In this document: positions 1 through 5,494 of the stretch, piece by piece
How the letters are laid out: each line of letters starts with the position of its first letter
Position numbering within the stretch: position 1 is the stretch's first letter
DNA from: Nitrospirae bacterium RBG_13_39_12
GTDB taxonomy: Bacteria; Nitrospirota; Thermodesulfovibrionia; Thermodesulfovibrionales; SM23-35
DNA length: 9,886 nt
Direction of reading: 5' to 3'
Assembly (NCBI GenBank): GCA_001805125.1
Contig: MHEF01000029.1
Span: 20,363 to 30,248 of the forward strand
Notes under the pieces: model-generated
The model's input: only the letters and a program-made list of their open reading frames with translations
Told to the model about the DNA's origin: nothing
The model's database searches: none
Translations under genes and position numbers: made by a program

Positions 1-691
1 GTTTTTCGAGCCATATCCTTGCCTGGTATGTCGCCTCGAACTTGGACTCTATGTTCAGCCCGATGAAGGAATCACCTATTGCATTTGCAACATTTGCTGA
101 AAGTTCGGGATTATAAGATGTAAAACTTACGTTGACAAGTCTGGACTTCGAAACAGGCTCCACATCAATCCTGTCGAGAAATGAATTAACAATACCTGGG
201 CTGATACCGTCATCGTTAAGCAACTTGTACTGTTTTGCAAGTGTATCGGTTTTGGCTTTATTATTTTTTTTCTGAAGATTCCCAACAAATTCCGCATTGG
301 TATCGAGCTTGAGTGAACGGATGACACGTTTTGCAAGGTTCCTGGATTTCAGTATTTTATACTGTGTCTGATAATAGTCCTGATCAGCCTTTTCGATGCC
401 CACGACATCCTCAAAAGCAAGGATTTTAGGGTTCTCAGCTTCTATCTTTATTGTAATTGTAGATTTATATTTGGGCTTCATCATAAAAGAGGCTATTGTG
501 GCAGTTGTGACTATTACCACAAGGAAAGTGATTATAATCCATTTTCTTTTTAATATTACATGGAGATAGTCTTTGAGATGCACTTCCTCCTCTGACTCGG
601 GAGGATAATACAGTGGCTGGGGAGATGTTAAAGGATACCGGTGCGGCCTGTCCAGCGCCCTTGATCGGTCTTCGTTTATATCTTCAGACAT
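1..691 (-). CDS. Polysaccharide chain-length determinant (Wzz/GumC family), 3' part missing
   Basis: This is an inner-membrane co-polymerase that would set exopolysaccharide chain length together with the export protein encoded just upstream. Only the first 230 residues are present and the frame runs off the left edge. The N-terminal tail is Pro/Glu-rich (residues 20-37), followed by a transmembrane helix at about 51-70. After it comes the typical periplasmic segment with DYYQTQYKILKSRNLAKRVI at 105-124, and VNVSFTSYNPELSANVANAI at 186-205, both characteristic of Wzz/GumC proteins. The ATG ending at 691 is preceded by AAGGA with a 6-base spacer, which fixes the start. It lies 25 bases downstream of the export-protein gene on the same strand, so the two are probably one operon. 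Whether the missing C-terminus carries a fused BY-kinase domain cannot be seen. Confidence 0.9.
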   Translation of the reverse strand, partial: MSEDINEDRSRALDRPHRYPLTSPQPLYYPPESEEEVHLKDYLHVILKRKWIIITFLVVIVTTATIASFMMKPKYKSTITIKIEAENPKILAFEDVVGIEKADQDYYQTQYKILKSRNLAKRVIRSLKLDTNAEFVGNLQKKNNKAKTDTLAKQYKLLNDDGISPGIVNSFLDRIDVEPVSKSRLVNVSFTSYNPELSANVANAIGDSFIGLNIESKFEATYQARIWLEK

Positions 692-716
692 TCTTATTCC
701 TTAATAAACTGGTTTT

Positions 717-1727
717 TCACGGCCCCATCCCTACACTTGTTGATCCGAAACTTATCAAACCCCTGAGACTGCTGAAAAAACTTTTTAAAGCGCTTGTAGG
801 GACTATTATTATATCATTTTCTGCAAGAAGTATGTCAGGGCTTTTTCCATTGCTTATTGCATCATAGTCAACTGTGATAATATCCCTTTCACCCGTACCC
901 TTTTCCCTTAATATTCTTATGTCACTGGCCTTGGCTTCTGAACTTAAACCCCTTGCCATTGCAATTGCATTTACAAAAGTAGTCTTGCCCCGCATACTGA
1001 ATACACCGGGGCTTTTTACAGCTCCGTCCACAAAAATGACTCCGCCCTTGGGAACATTGATTACATCTCCGGTAAAGACAGGTATGTTAAGACTGAAATT
1101 ACCGTTAATTAGAAGTTCATCGAGATCAATAACAATCGTCTCAACTATGCTCTTCTGTGATTCATCTTTTGAAGGCCGGATAATATAACATATGCTACCT
1201 GCGTCTTCACGGATTCCGCCTGCTGTGAGAAGCATATCGATGAGATATCTCTGCCCGGCTATAGCATATACCTGGGGGTTGTTTACAGCACCGACAACAG
1301 ATATCTTCTGGCTTCTGTATTCCTTGACAAAGACACTTACAGCAGGTTCCTGCACATATTGTTCGAGCTTTTTGGCGATTTCCTTCTCAATCTCTGTAGT
1401 TGTCTTCCCATTTACTTCTACAACCCCGACAAGGGGGAGGGCAATATCACCCTGTGAATTGACCCTTATTGTCCTTTTACATTCTTCAACATTATAAGCC
1501 TCTATCTCAAGCAGGTCTTCAGGGCCCACAAGATAGTCTTCCATGGTTTTTGCCCTGCTTGCGGCACTCATCATAATAGCTTCATTCAACCTGTCTGTCT
1601 TCTTTTTAATGGCGAGGTCGACAGTAGGCGGAGACTTTAAAGCATGTTCACTACTACTGCAGCCAAAAATGAATGCAAGAACAACAGAAAAGATTATAAG
1701 GTATGTACAACGTCCATTACATATCAT
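717..1727 (-). CDS. Polysaccharide export outer-membrane lipoprotein (Wza/GumB type, SLBB domains)
   Basis: This is a periplasmic/outer-membrane component of the exopolysaccharide secretion channel. A lipoprotein signal (hydrophobic residues 8-22, then FGC with Cys23) indicates lipidation. A poly_export domain spans about 63-135 (YLVGPEDLLEI, then RVNSQGDIALPLVGVVEVNG). Two SLBB-type domains follow at about 141-222 (KISVVGAVNNPQVY, TAGGI) and 229-310 (VFVDGAVKSPGVFSMRG-like, ARGL). The last 25 residues could form the amphipathic helix that crosses the outer membrane in Wza. At 336 residues it is of normal family size. The ATG ending at 1727 has no clear Shine-Dalgarno in the 22-base gap after the upstream gene, and no alternative in-frame start fits, so translation may be coupled. 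The family call is secure; which polysaccharide it exports is unknown. Confidence 0.93.
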   Translation of the reverse strand: MICNGRCTYLIIFSVVLAFIFGCSSSEHALKSPPTVDLAIKKKTDRLNEAIMMSAASRAKTMEDYLVGPEDLLEIEAYNVEECKRTIRVNSQGDIALPLVGVVEVNGKTTTEIEKEIAKKLEQYVQEPAVSVFVKEYRSQKISVVGAVNNPQVYAIAGQRYLIDMLLTAGGIREDAGSICYIIRPSKDESQKSIVETIVIDLDELLINGNFSLNIPVFTGDVINVPKGGVIFVDGAVKSPGVFSMRGKTTFVNAIAMARGLSSEAKASDIRILREKGTGERDIITVDYDAISNGKSPDILLAENDIIIVPTSALKSFFSSLRGLISFGSTSVGMGP

Positions 1728-1749
1728 TTAAAAAGGAAAAGCCTGAAAT

Positions 1750-2538
1750 CTAATTACCCCTTCTCCACCCTGCTGTTGGACTGGGGCTTCCTTCTCCTCT
1801 CCATCCCTCAGTGGTGTAATGTGTGCCTACTGCAACAAAAGCGCCCACAATAAGCGCCTGCTTTAGTCCTGCATACCGGTCATTCGAGGAAGGAACCCCT
1901 GCTCCTGCTCCTGCTGCTCCAGCTTCCCCTCTCTTGCCTCTTTTTCCCCTTTCAAGGGCTAAAAGGGTCTCGCCGGAATTCAGGACCTTCTTCTGTGAAC
2001 CTTCGCGAAGAACCACGCTGATTCTTCCGGAATCACTCTTAATAAATGTGCCGTCTTCATTATTCAAAATCACACCCTGAATATTTGAGGGGGCCTGTGC
2101 ACCTACTCCAGCCATAAGGGGATAATTACCTGCTTCCTGCTGATCGACTTTAATTGTTGCTTGCTCTGTGATAATGACAAAAGATTCAGAAGGTGTCATA
2201 TTAAAAGTCAGGGTCCCATTTGCGAGATCAACCGTATAATTTTTATTCGTTGAGAAAATAGAAGCCTCTGTACTTTCCGAAAGGTCAATCCTCGAGCCAT
2301 CCTTTGTAGTAATAAAGACAACGCCATCTTCTGTCCTGAGATTTGTGTCTTTAAGCAGTGGATAGATATCTTGCATCTTAACCCATTTTCCTATAGAAGA
2401 TTCAATCTGAACATTGCCTCCGGCCTTAATCTCACCGAAGGCCATAGGCTCCTGGGCCGTAACCTGTGCTGCGGGGATAAAAAATACTGATATAAAGGCG
2501 ACCATAAGCATCGGTAAACCAAATCTTTGTTTTTTCAT
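1750..2538 (-). CDS. Secreted FecR-like protein with Gly-rich collagen-like segment, first gene of EPS operon
   Basis: This protein has 262 residues from the chosen start. That start is the second ATG of ATGAAAATG, because GGGG of the ribosome binding site lies 7 bases before it and only 1 base before the first ATG. A cleavable signal peptide ends near residue 29 (AQVTAQ). Residues about 37-125 resemble a FecR domain (GNVQIESSIGKWV, LRTEDGVVFITTKDGSRIDL), a beta-rich fold seen in periplasmic sensor or structural proteins. A second stretch of similar style runs from 155 to 193. Residues 198-214 are Gly/Lys/Ala-rich and collagen-like (GKRGKRGEAGAAGAGAG). A short hydrophobic segment follows at 226-239, and the tail is Ser/Pro/Trp-rich. 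Its position at the head of a polysaccharide export operon suggests an envelope or matrix role. No specific function is recognised. Confidence 0.8.
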   Translation of the reverse strand: MKKQRFGLPMLMVAFISVFFIPAAQVTAQEPMAFGEIKAGGNVQIESSIGKWVKMQDIYPLLKDTNLRTEDGVVFITTKDGSRIDLSESTEASIFSTNKNYTVDLANGTLTFNMTPSESFVIITEQATIKVDQQEAGNYPLMAGVGAQAPSNIQGVILNNEDGTFIKSDSGRISVVLREGSQKKVLNSGETLLALERGKRGKRGEAGAAGAGAGVPSSNDRYAGLKQALIVGAFVAVGTHYTTEGWRGEGSPSPTAGWRRGN

Positions 2539-2601
2539 TTTCATACCCCTTTTCTTAATTTTATTTATATTTATGATAGTCAAATTAAAATAACTATTAA
2601 A

Positions 2602-2630
2602 AATTTACACCAAACATATAAAAAAGTCAA
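2602..2630 (-). promoter_or_regulatory. Sigma70-like promoter for the FecR/EPS operon
   Basis: On the minus strand, TTGACT (positions 2625-2630, 5 of 6 matches to the -35 consensus) is separated by exactly 17 bases from TAAATT (2602-2607, 4 of 6 matches to the -10 consensus). The predicted transcript would begin about 58 bases before the ATG ending at 2538. The background is AT-rich, so chance matches are possible. Confidence 0.5.
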
Positions 2631-2839
2631 CATCAATTAAATGTCATGTCAAGGCAATTGAGAAATGTTAACCTAAAAATGCAATTCATGGTAGGCATAT
2701 GTGCCTTACAACTTTAAAACCTAACTTTATTTTTCGGGTTAATTAAATCTATAAATAAGAAATATTAATTGATTTTACACCCTTTGGTCTCTGCCGCAGG
2801 GTCTTCACAGATAAATCTAAAGTTGTTATTTATTAGATT

Positions 2840-2875
2840 CTTTGTTTTGTATTAATACTTTGTTTTGTATTAATA
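2840..2875. repeat. Perfect 18-base tandem duplication
   Basis: The unit CTTTGTTTTGTATTAATA occurs twice, back to back and without mismatch, at 2840-2857 and 2858-2875. Each copy contains the palindrome ATTAAT. It lies at the left border of the 7-base repeat tract and probably arose by slippage. No function is evident. Confidence 0.9.
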
Positions 2876-2896
2876 ATTCTTAATCTTTATTTTTTA

Positions 2897-3150
2897 CTTC
2901 TAACTTTTGACTTTTTTATTTTTTGGGTTTTTATTTATGTCTTCCGAATTCTTAATTCTTTTTTTGTTGTGCATACTGCGTACTGCTTAGCGCATACTTT
3001 TTTTACTTCTTGTTTCTGACTTTGTTTACTTTTTTTGTGCTTACTCCCTACTCCCTACTTCTTACTTCTTACTTCTGACTTCTGACTTTATTTAGTGTTC
3101 TTTACCTCTACCTTTGCCTTTACCTGTCTTTTTGACTTCTTACTTTTGGT
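2897..3150. repeat. Degenerate 7-base (heptad) pyrimidine-rich repeat tract
   Basis: The clearest core is 3044-3085: six units in register, as two CTCCCTA, two CTTCTTA and two CTTCTGA. More diverged heptads occur around it: CTTCTAA and CTTTTGA at 2897-2910, CATACTG and CGTACTG near 2972-2985, and CTTCTTA near 3137-3143. The unit drifts as neighbouring pairs, which suggests tandem duplication followed by change. Spacers between blocks are T-rich. It is not a CRISPR array, since there is no spaced conserved repeat. The same unit style recurs inside nagA at 6142-6169. Confidence 0.8.
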
Positions 3151-3161
3151 TAGAGTTTTTC

Positions 3162-3176
3162 CCGATAACCTATCGG
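3162..3176 (-). promoter_or_regulatory. SECIS-like hairpin for the second UGA (Sec69)
   Basis: The minus-strand RNA reads CCGAUA-GGU-UAUCGG, a perfect 6-bp stem closed by a GGU loop. Bacterial SECIS elements are short hairpins just after the UGA with G residues, often GGU, in the apical loop. There are 18 nt between the UGA (3189-3191) and the loop. The hairpin lies past the TAA stop, so it is not constrained by coding. No U-tract follows it on the minus strand, so it is unlikely to be a terminator. Confidence 0.72.
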
Positions 3177-3179
3177 TAA

Positions 3180-3395
3180 TTAAACACCTCATGCCCCTCC
3201 GTATCCTATGGTAACTTTACCTTTTTCAATGATAACCGGCACTTTTCGCACGCCTCCGGAATGCTTCAACATCTCCTCAAATTTATTATTGTCCTCTCTA
3301 ACATCAAAGTATTCTGCAGTTTTTCCGTAGGCTGACCTAGCCTTTTCAGTATAAGGTCATCCTGCCTTACCATAAATAATTACTTTTTCCGTCAT
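3180..3395 (-). CDS. Glutaredoxin-like selenoprotein with two in-frame UGA (Sec) codons, UPYT motif
   Basis: This is a 71-codon frame from ATG (3393-3395) to TAA (3180-3182), interrupted only by TGA at codon 13 (3357-3359) and codon 69 (3189-3191). Read through as selenocysteine, it begins MTEKVIIYGKAG, then UPYT in place of the glutaredoxin CPYC/CPYT active site. It continues with a helix, the KVPVII strand carrying the cis-proline (Pro53), the GYGG signature, and ends GGAUGV. The protein contains no Cys, so both redox residues would be Sec. AGGAGG lies 8 bases before the ATG and an extended -10 lies upstream. A SECIS-like hairpin follows each UGA. It resembles the family I recall being named Uxx-star glutaredoxin-like (seleno)protein. 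A likely role is thiol/disulfide or peroxide chemistry in the cytoplasm; the substrate is unknown. A decayed pseudogene is the alternative, but both UGAs fall exactly at redox positions and the rest of the frame is intact. Confidence 0.88.
3329..3343 (-). promoter_or_regulatory. SECIS-like hairpin for the first UGA (Sec13)
   Basis: The minus-strand RNA reads AGGCU-AGGUC-AGCCU, a perfect 5-bp stem with loop AGGUC. It lies inside the coding region, with 18 nt between the UGA (3357-3359) and the loop. The GGU-containing loop is the feature SelB is known to recognise in the E. coli fdhF element, whose loop, as I recall it, is AGGUCU. Spacing and loop agree with the second hairpin of this gene. 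Confidence 0.7.
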
Positions 3396-3403
3396 AACAA
3401 AAA

Positions 3404-3409
3404 CCTCCT
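3404..3409 (-). promoter_or_regulatory. Consensus Shine-Dalgarno of the selenoprotein gene
   Basis: AGGAGG on the minus strand, with 8 bases between it and the ATG ending at 3395. It is the strongest ribosome binding site in the window and a main argument that the UGA-interrupted frame is a live gene. Confidence 0.85.
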
Positions 3410-3466
3410 GTTCTGTTATAAGTATTTAAAATATTTAGTGCTTCCACATGCTTTCATCTTACTACA

Positions 3467-3475
3467 ATTATACCA
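3467..3475 (-). promoter_or_regulatory. Extended -10 promoter of the selenoprotein gene
   Basis: The minus strand carries TGGTATAAT, a perfect TATAAT with the upstream TGn of an extended -10 element. Only a weak -35 is seen (around 3489-3495), which extended -10 promoters tolerate. The expected start of transcription gives a leader of about 65 bases before the ATG ending at 3395. Confidence 0.6.
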
Positions 3476-3530
3476 GACACCATCAAATTCTAATATTTCC
3501 AGAAAATTATCAATGTAACAAGAAATTAAT

Positions 3531-3558
3531 CCTGTTTAAAAGGGTTTAATCAGACAGG
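3531..3558 (+). promoter_or_regulatory. Interrupted inverted repeat ahead of the FecR/DUF6600 gene
   Basis: CCTGT (3531-3535) pairs with ACAGG (3554-3558), and inside it TTAAA (3536-3540) pairs with TTTAA (3545-3549) around an AGGG loop, leaving a 4-base bulge. Its right arm overlaps an AGGAGG (3556-3561) that has no start codon behind it. It may be an operator, a leader hairpin or chance. Confidence 0.3.
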
Positions 3559-3601
3559 AGGAAGATTTTAAATTAAACCTTTTTTTAATAAGGAGAATAT
3601 A

Positions 3602-5404
3602 ATGAAAAAGATTTATAAATTAACATTTATTGCACTTATACTTTTACTATTACCGGCATTATCTTACCCTTATACCCTTGACTCCATTCGCATAAGCCTC
3701 TTACAGGGCGACACACAGATAAAACCAGAGGATATGTCTGACTGGGCTCCTGTTTCGATAAATATGCCTCTTAAAGAGGGGGACAGGTTGTGGGTACCTG
3801 AAGCTGGCAGGGTAGAACTCCAGTTAAGAGACGGTACCTGCGTGAGGCTTGATGAATATTCCGCACTTGAAATACTCACAGCAGATGAAGATTCTTTTCA
3901 GCTTTACTTAACCAAAGGACATGCTTATGTTAATTTCCCGGGACTAAGTGACGGTCTTAGTCAAATAGACACACCTTTATCTTCAATAAGGGCATTTGAC
4001 AGGTCTAAATTCAGAATTGACGTAAATGATGACGGTTACACTAAAGTCTCGGTAATCACGGGTGCAGTGTATTCAGACAGCAGAAACGGTGAGACAAGGG
4101 TTAGCGCTGGCAAAACCCTGTCTATCGGAGAAGATCTCTTTGCTGAACTCTCTCCACTGGGTCCTTCTGATAAATGGGAAAGATGGAACACAGAAAGAGA
4201 CAGAAGATTAAACGATGAAAGATATAGCCAGAGATATCTCCCTGAAGAGCTTGATACTTACGCCTATGACTTTGATGAAAACGGCAGATGGGTTTACACA
4301 AGTGACTATGGTTATGTCTGGACACCAACAGTTATCATTTCCACCGGATGGGCTCCATACAGGGTAGGAAGATGGTCTTGGATAGGCGGTGACTATGTTT
4401 GGGTTTCATATGAGCCTTGGGGATGGGTTCCTTATCACTATGGTAGGTGGACACATATCATATCCATAGGATGGGTCTGGGTACCGCCCTTAAGAGGTTC
4501 TGTCTACTGGGGTCCCGGTTTTGTAGGCTGGGTTCATACACCCGCATGCGTCGCATGGCTTCCTCTTGCACCGGGAGATACATATTACGGTTACGGTTAT
4601 TACGGGCCAGGCAGCGTGAATATAATAAATATCAATGTCAATAAAATAGTTGTTAAAGGACATTACAAGAACGCTCATGTTCACAACTCTGTTACGGCAG
4701 TAAGTCCATATTCTTTTGTCAAAGATAAGTATATTTATGAAACATCTAAGGTAAACCCGTTCCTTGCAAACAGGATAAATATCGGCAGGCCTCAGATTAA
4801 ACCTGAGAAATCATCATACCTGACAATCACCAAAGAGATTCCAAAAACGCATCTGCCCCCTCAGAAAATAAGTGATGTAAAGATTAAAGAATTAAAAAAG
4901 GAGCGTTTACTGGTAAAAGAAAAGAAGGCTCCTGTAATGAAGACCGAAACAGCACAAAAGATAATGCCGGTCAGAATATTTAATGAAACAAAGAATTCAA
5001 AGACAATGTTAAAAAGAGAAAAAGAATTATTTCCTTCAGGACAACCGCAGGTCACAGAAAATAAACCTTTACCCAAAGTGCAGATGCAATCCAGCATAAA
5101 GGTACAAAAGCCGGAAATTAAATCTAACAAAATGCAGAGTAAACCCATTGAACCCTTTATTGAGAAAAAACAACAAAAAGCTGCTCAATCAAACAAATCA
5201 CGTCCTCTAAACCAGAAGACCAACACGAACTGGATTCAAAAAGAAGATAAACCTAAAGTAAATACGGAGGTTGGAAAGAACGAGGAAGAAGTGAAGTCAA
5301 AAAGTGTGAACAATAAATGGATGCAGGATACAGGGGTGCAAACCAACTCCGGGCTTTTTGAAACCAGAACTCCCGGCGCTTTGAAAAGACCCCTGTTTCG
5401 CTAG
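3602..5404 (+). CDS. Secreted FecR-domain / DUF6600 protein with Lys/Pro-rich tail
   Basis: A 600-residue exported protein. A signal peptide occupies residues 1-24. A FecR-like beta region follows at about 30-175 (EGDRLWVPEAGRVELQLRDG, SSIRAFDRSKFRID, VITGAVY). A Trp/Tyr/Gly-rich DUF6600 region lies at about 207-370, with repeated turns such as GRWVYTSDYGYVWTP, GRWSWIGGDYVWVSYEPWGW and VYWGPGFVGW. From about 395 to the end the chain is Lys/Gln/Pro-rich, low in hydrophobics and probably disordered. The ATG at 3602 is preceded by AGGAG with a 6-base spacer. The gene is divergent from the selenoprotein gene and stands alone, ending in a strong terminator. FecR/DUF6600 proteins have no established biochemical role. 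A structural or surface-associated envelope function is inferred from export and composition. Confidence 0.85.
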   Translation: MKKIYKLTFIALILLLLPALSYPYTLDSIRISLLQGDTQIKPEDMSDWAPVSINMPLKEGDRLWVPEAGRVELQLRDGTCVRLDEYSALEILTADEDSFQLYLTKGHAYVNFPGLSDGLSQIDTPLSSIRAFDRSKFRIDVNDDGYTKVSVITGAVYSDSRNGETRVSAGKTLSIGEDLFAELSPLGPSDKWERWNTERDRRLNDERYSQRYLPEELDTYAYDFDENGRWVYTSDYGYVWTPTVIISTGWAPYRVGRWSWIGGDYVWVSYEPWGWVPYHYGRWTHIISIGWVWVPPLRGSVYWGPGFVGWVHTPACVAWLPLAPGDTYYGYGYYGPGSVNIININVNKIVVKGHYKNAHVHNSVTAVSPYSFVKDKYIYETSKVNPFLANRINIGRPQIKPEKSSYLTITKEIPKTHLPPQKISDVKIKELKKERLLVKEKKAPVMKTETAQKIMPVRIFNETKNSKTMLKREKELFPSGQPQVTENKPLPKVQMQSSIKVQKPEIKSNKMQSKPIEPFIEKKQQKAAQSNKSRPLNQKTNTNWIQKEDKPKVNTEVGKNEEEVKSKSVNNKWMQDTGVQTNSGLFETRTPGALKRPLFR

Positions 5405-5410
5405 ACAGGG
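5391..5410 (+). other. Hairpin overlapping the stop codon of the FecR/DUF6600 gene
   Basis: CCCTGT (5391-5396) and ACAGGG (5405-5410) form a 6-bp stem around TTCGCTAG, which contains the TAG stop (5402-5404). The following bases (CTTGACTTGTTTCTT) are only moderately T-rich. It may add to mRNA 3'-end stability or weak termination ahead of the main terminator. Confidence 0.4.
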
Positions 5411-5453
5411 CTTGACTTGTTTCTTATATATTAGACACGTAACAATATCAAGG

Positions 5454-5487
5454 AACGATGCCAGGGGAAAACTCCTGGCATCGTTTT
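5454..5487 (+). terminator. Strong intrinsic terminator between convergent genes
   Basis: AACGATGCCAGG (5454-5465) pairs perfectly with CCTGGCATCGTT (5474-5485), a 12-bp GC-containing stem with an 8-base loop, followed on the plus strand by TTCCTGTCTTT. It sits 49 bases after the FecR/DUF6600 stop and ends 7 bases before the nagA stop codon. It may also act on nagA transcripts, though the minus-strand T-run (CGTTCC) is poorer. Confidence 0.85.
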
Positions 5488-5494
5488 CCTGTCT

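Larger units (their letters stand above)
2539..3179. other. Intergenic region of about 640 bases with repeats and regulatory sites
   Basis: Apart from its repeats, no protein-coding frame with credible signals was seen on either strand here. From right to left it holds a SECIS-like hairpin belonging to the selenoprotein gene (3162-3176), a degenerate 7-base repeat tract (about 2897-3150), an 18-base tandem duplication (2840-2875) and a sigma70-like promoter for the EPS operon (2602-2630). It also has a short imperfect palindrome, AGGCATATGTGCCT, at 2693-2706. The stretch is very AT-rich. The repeat part is strongly pyrimidine-biased on the plus strand, so transcripts reading leftward from the selenoprotein gene would be purine-rich there. 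No convincing intrinsic terminator for the selenoprotein gene was found, so read-through into the EPS operon is possible but unproven. Confidence 0.7.

Noticed and set aside
717..1731. Several plus-strand open frames opposite the export lipoprotein gene
   Set aside because: They are antisense shadows of a gene with clear family motifs and have no ribosome binding sites.
2640..2720. A sigma54 promoter upstream of the EPS operon
   Set aside because: No GG-N10-GC spacing was found on the minus strand; the sigma70-like pair at 2602-2630 fits better.
2897..3150. The repeat tract as a CRISPR array
   Set aside because: Units are 7 bases, directly abutting and degenerate; there are no conserved 23-40 base repeats with unique spacers and no cas genes.
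3162..3176. The CCGATA/TATCGG hairpin as the terminator of the selenoprotein gene
   Set aside because: On the transcribed strand it is followed by GAAAAACTC and not by a T-run, and its loop and spacing fit a SECIS better.
3180..3395. Reading the glutaredoxin-like frame as a pseudogene killed by two nonsense mutations
   Set aside because: Both stops are UGA at redox positions, each has a GGU-loop hairpin 18 nt downstream, there is no frameshift, and the ribosome binding site and promoter are strong.
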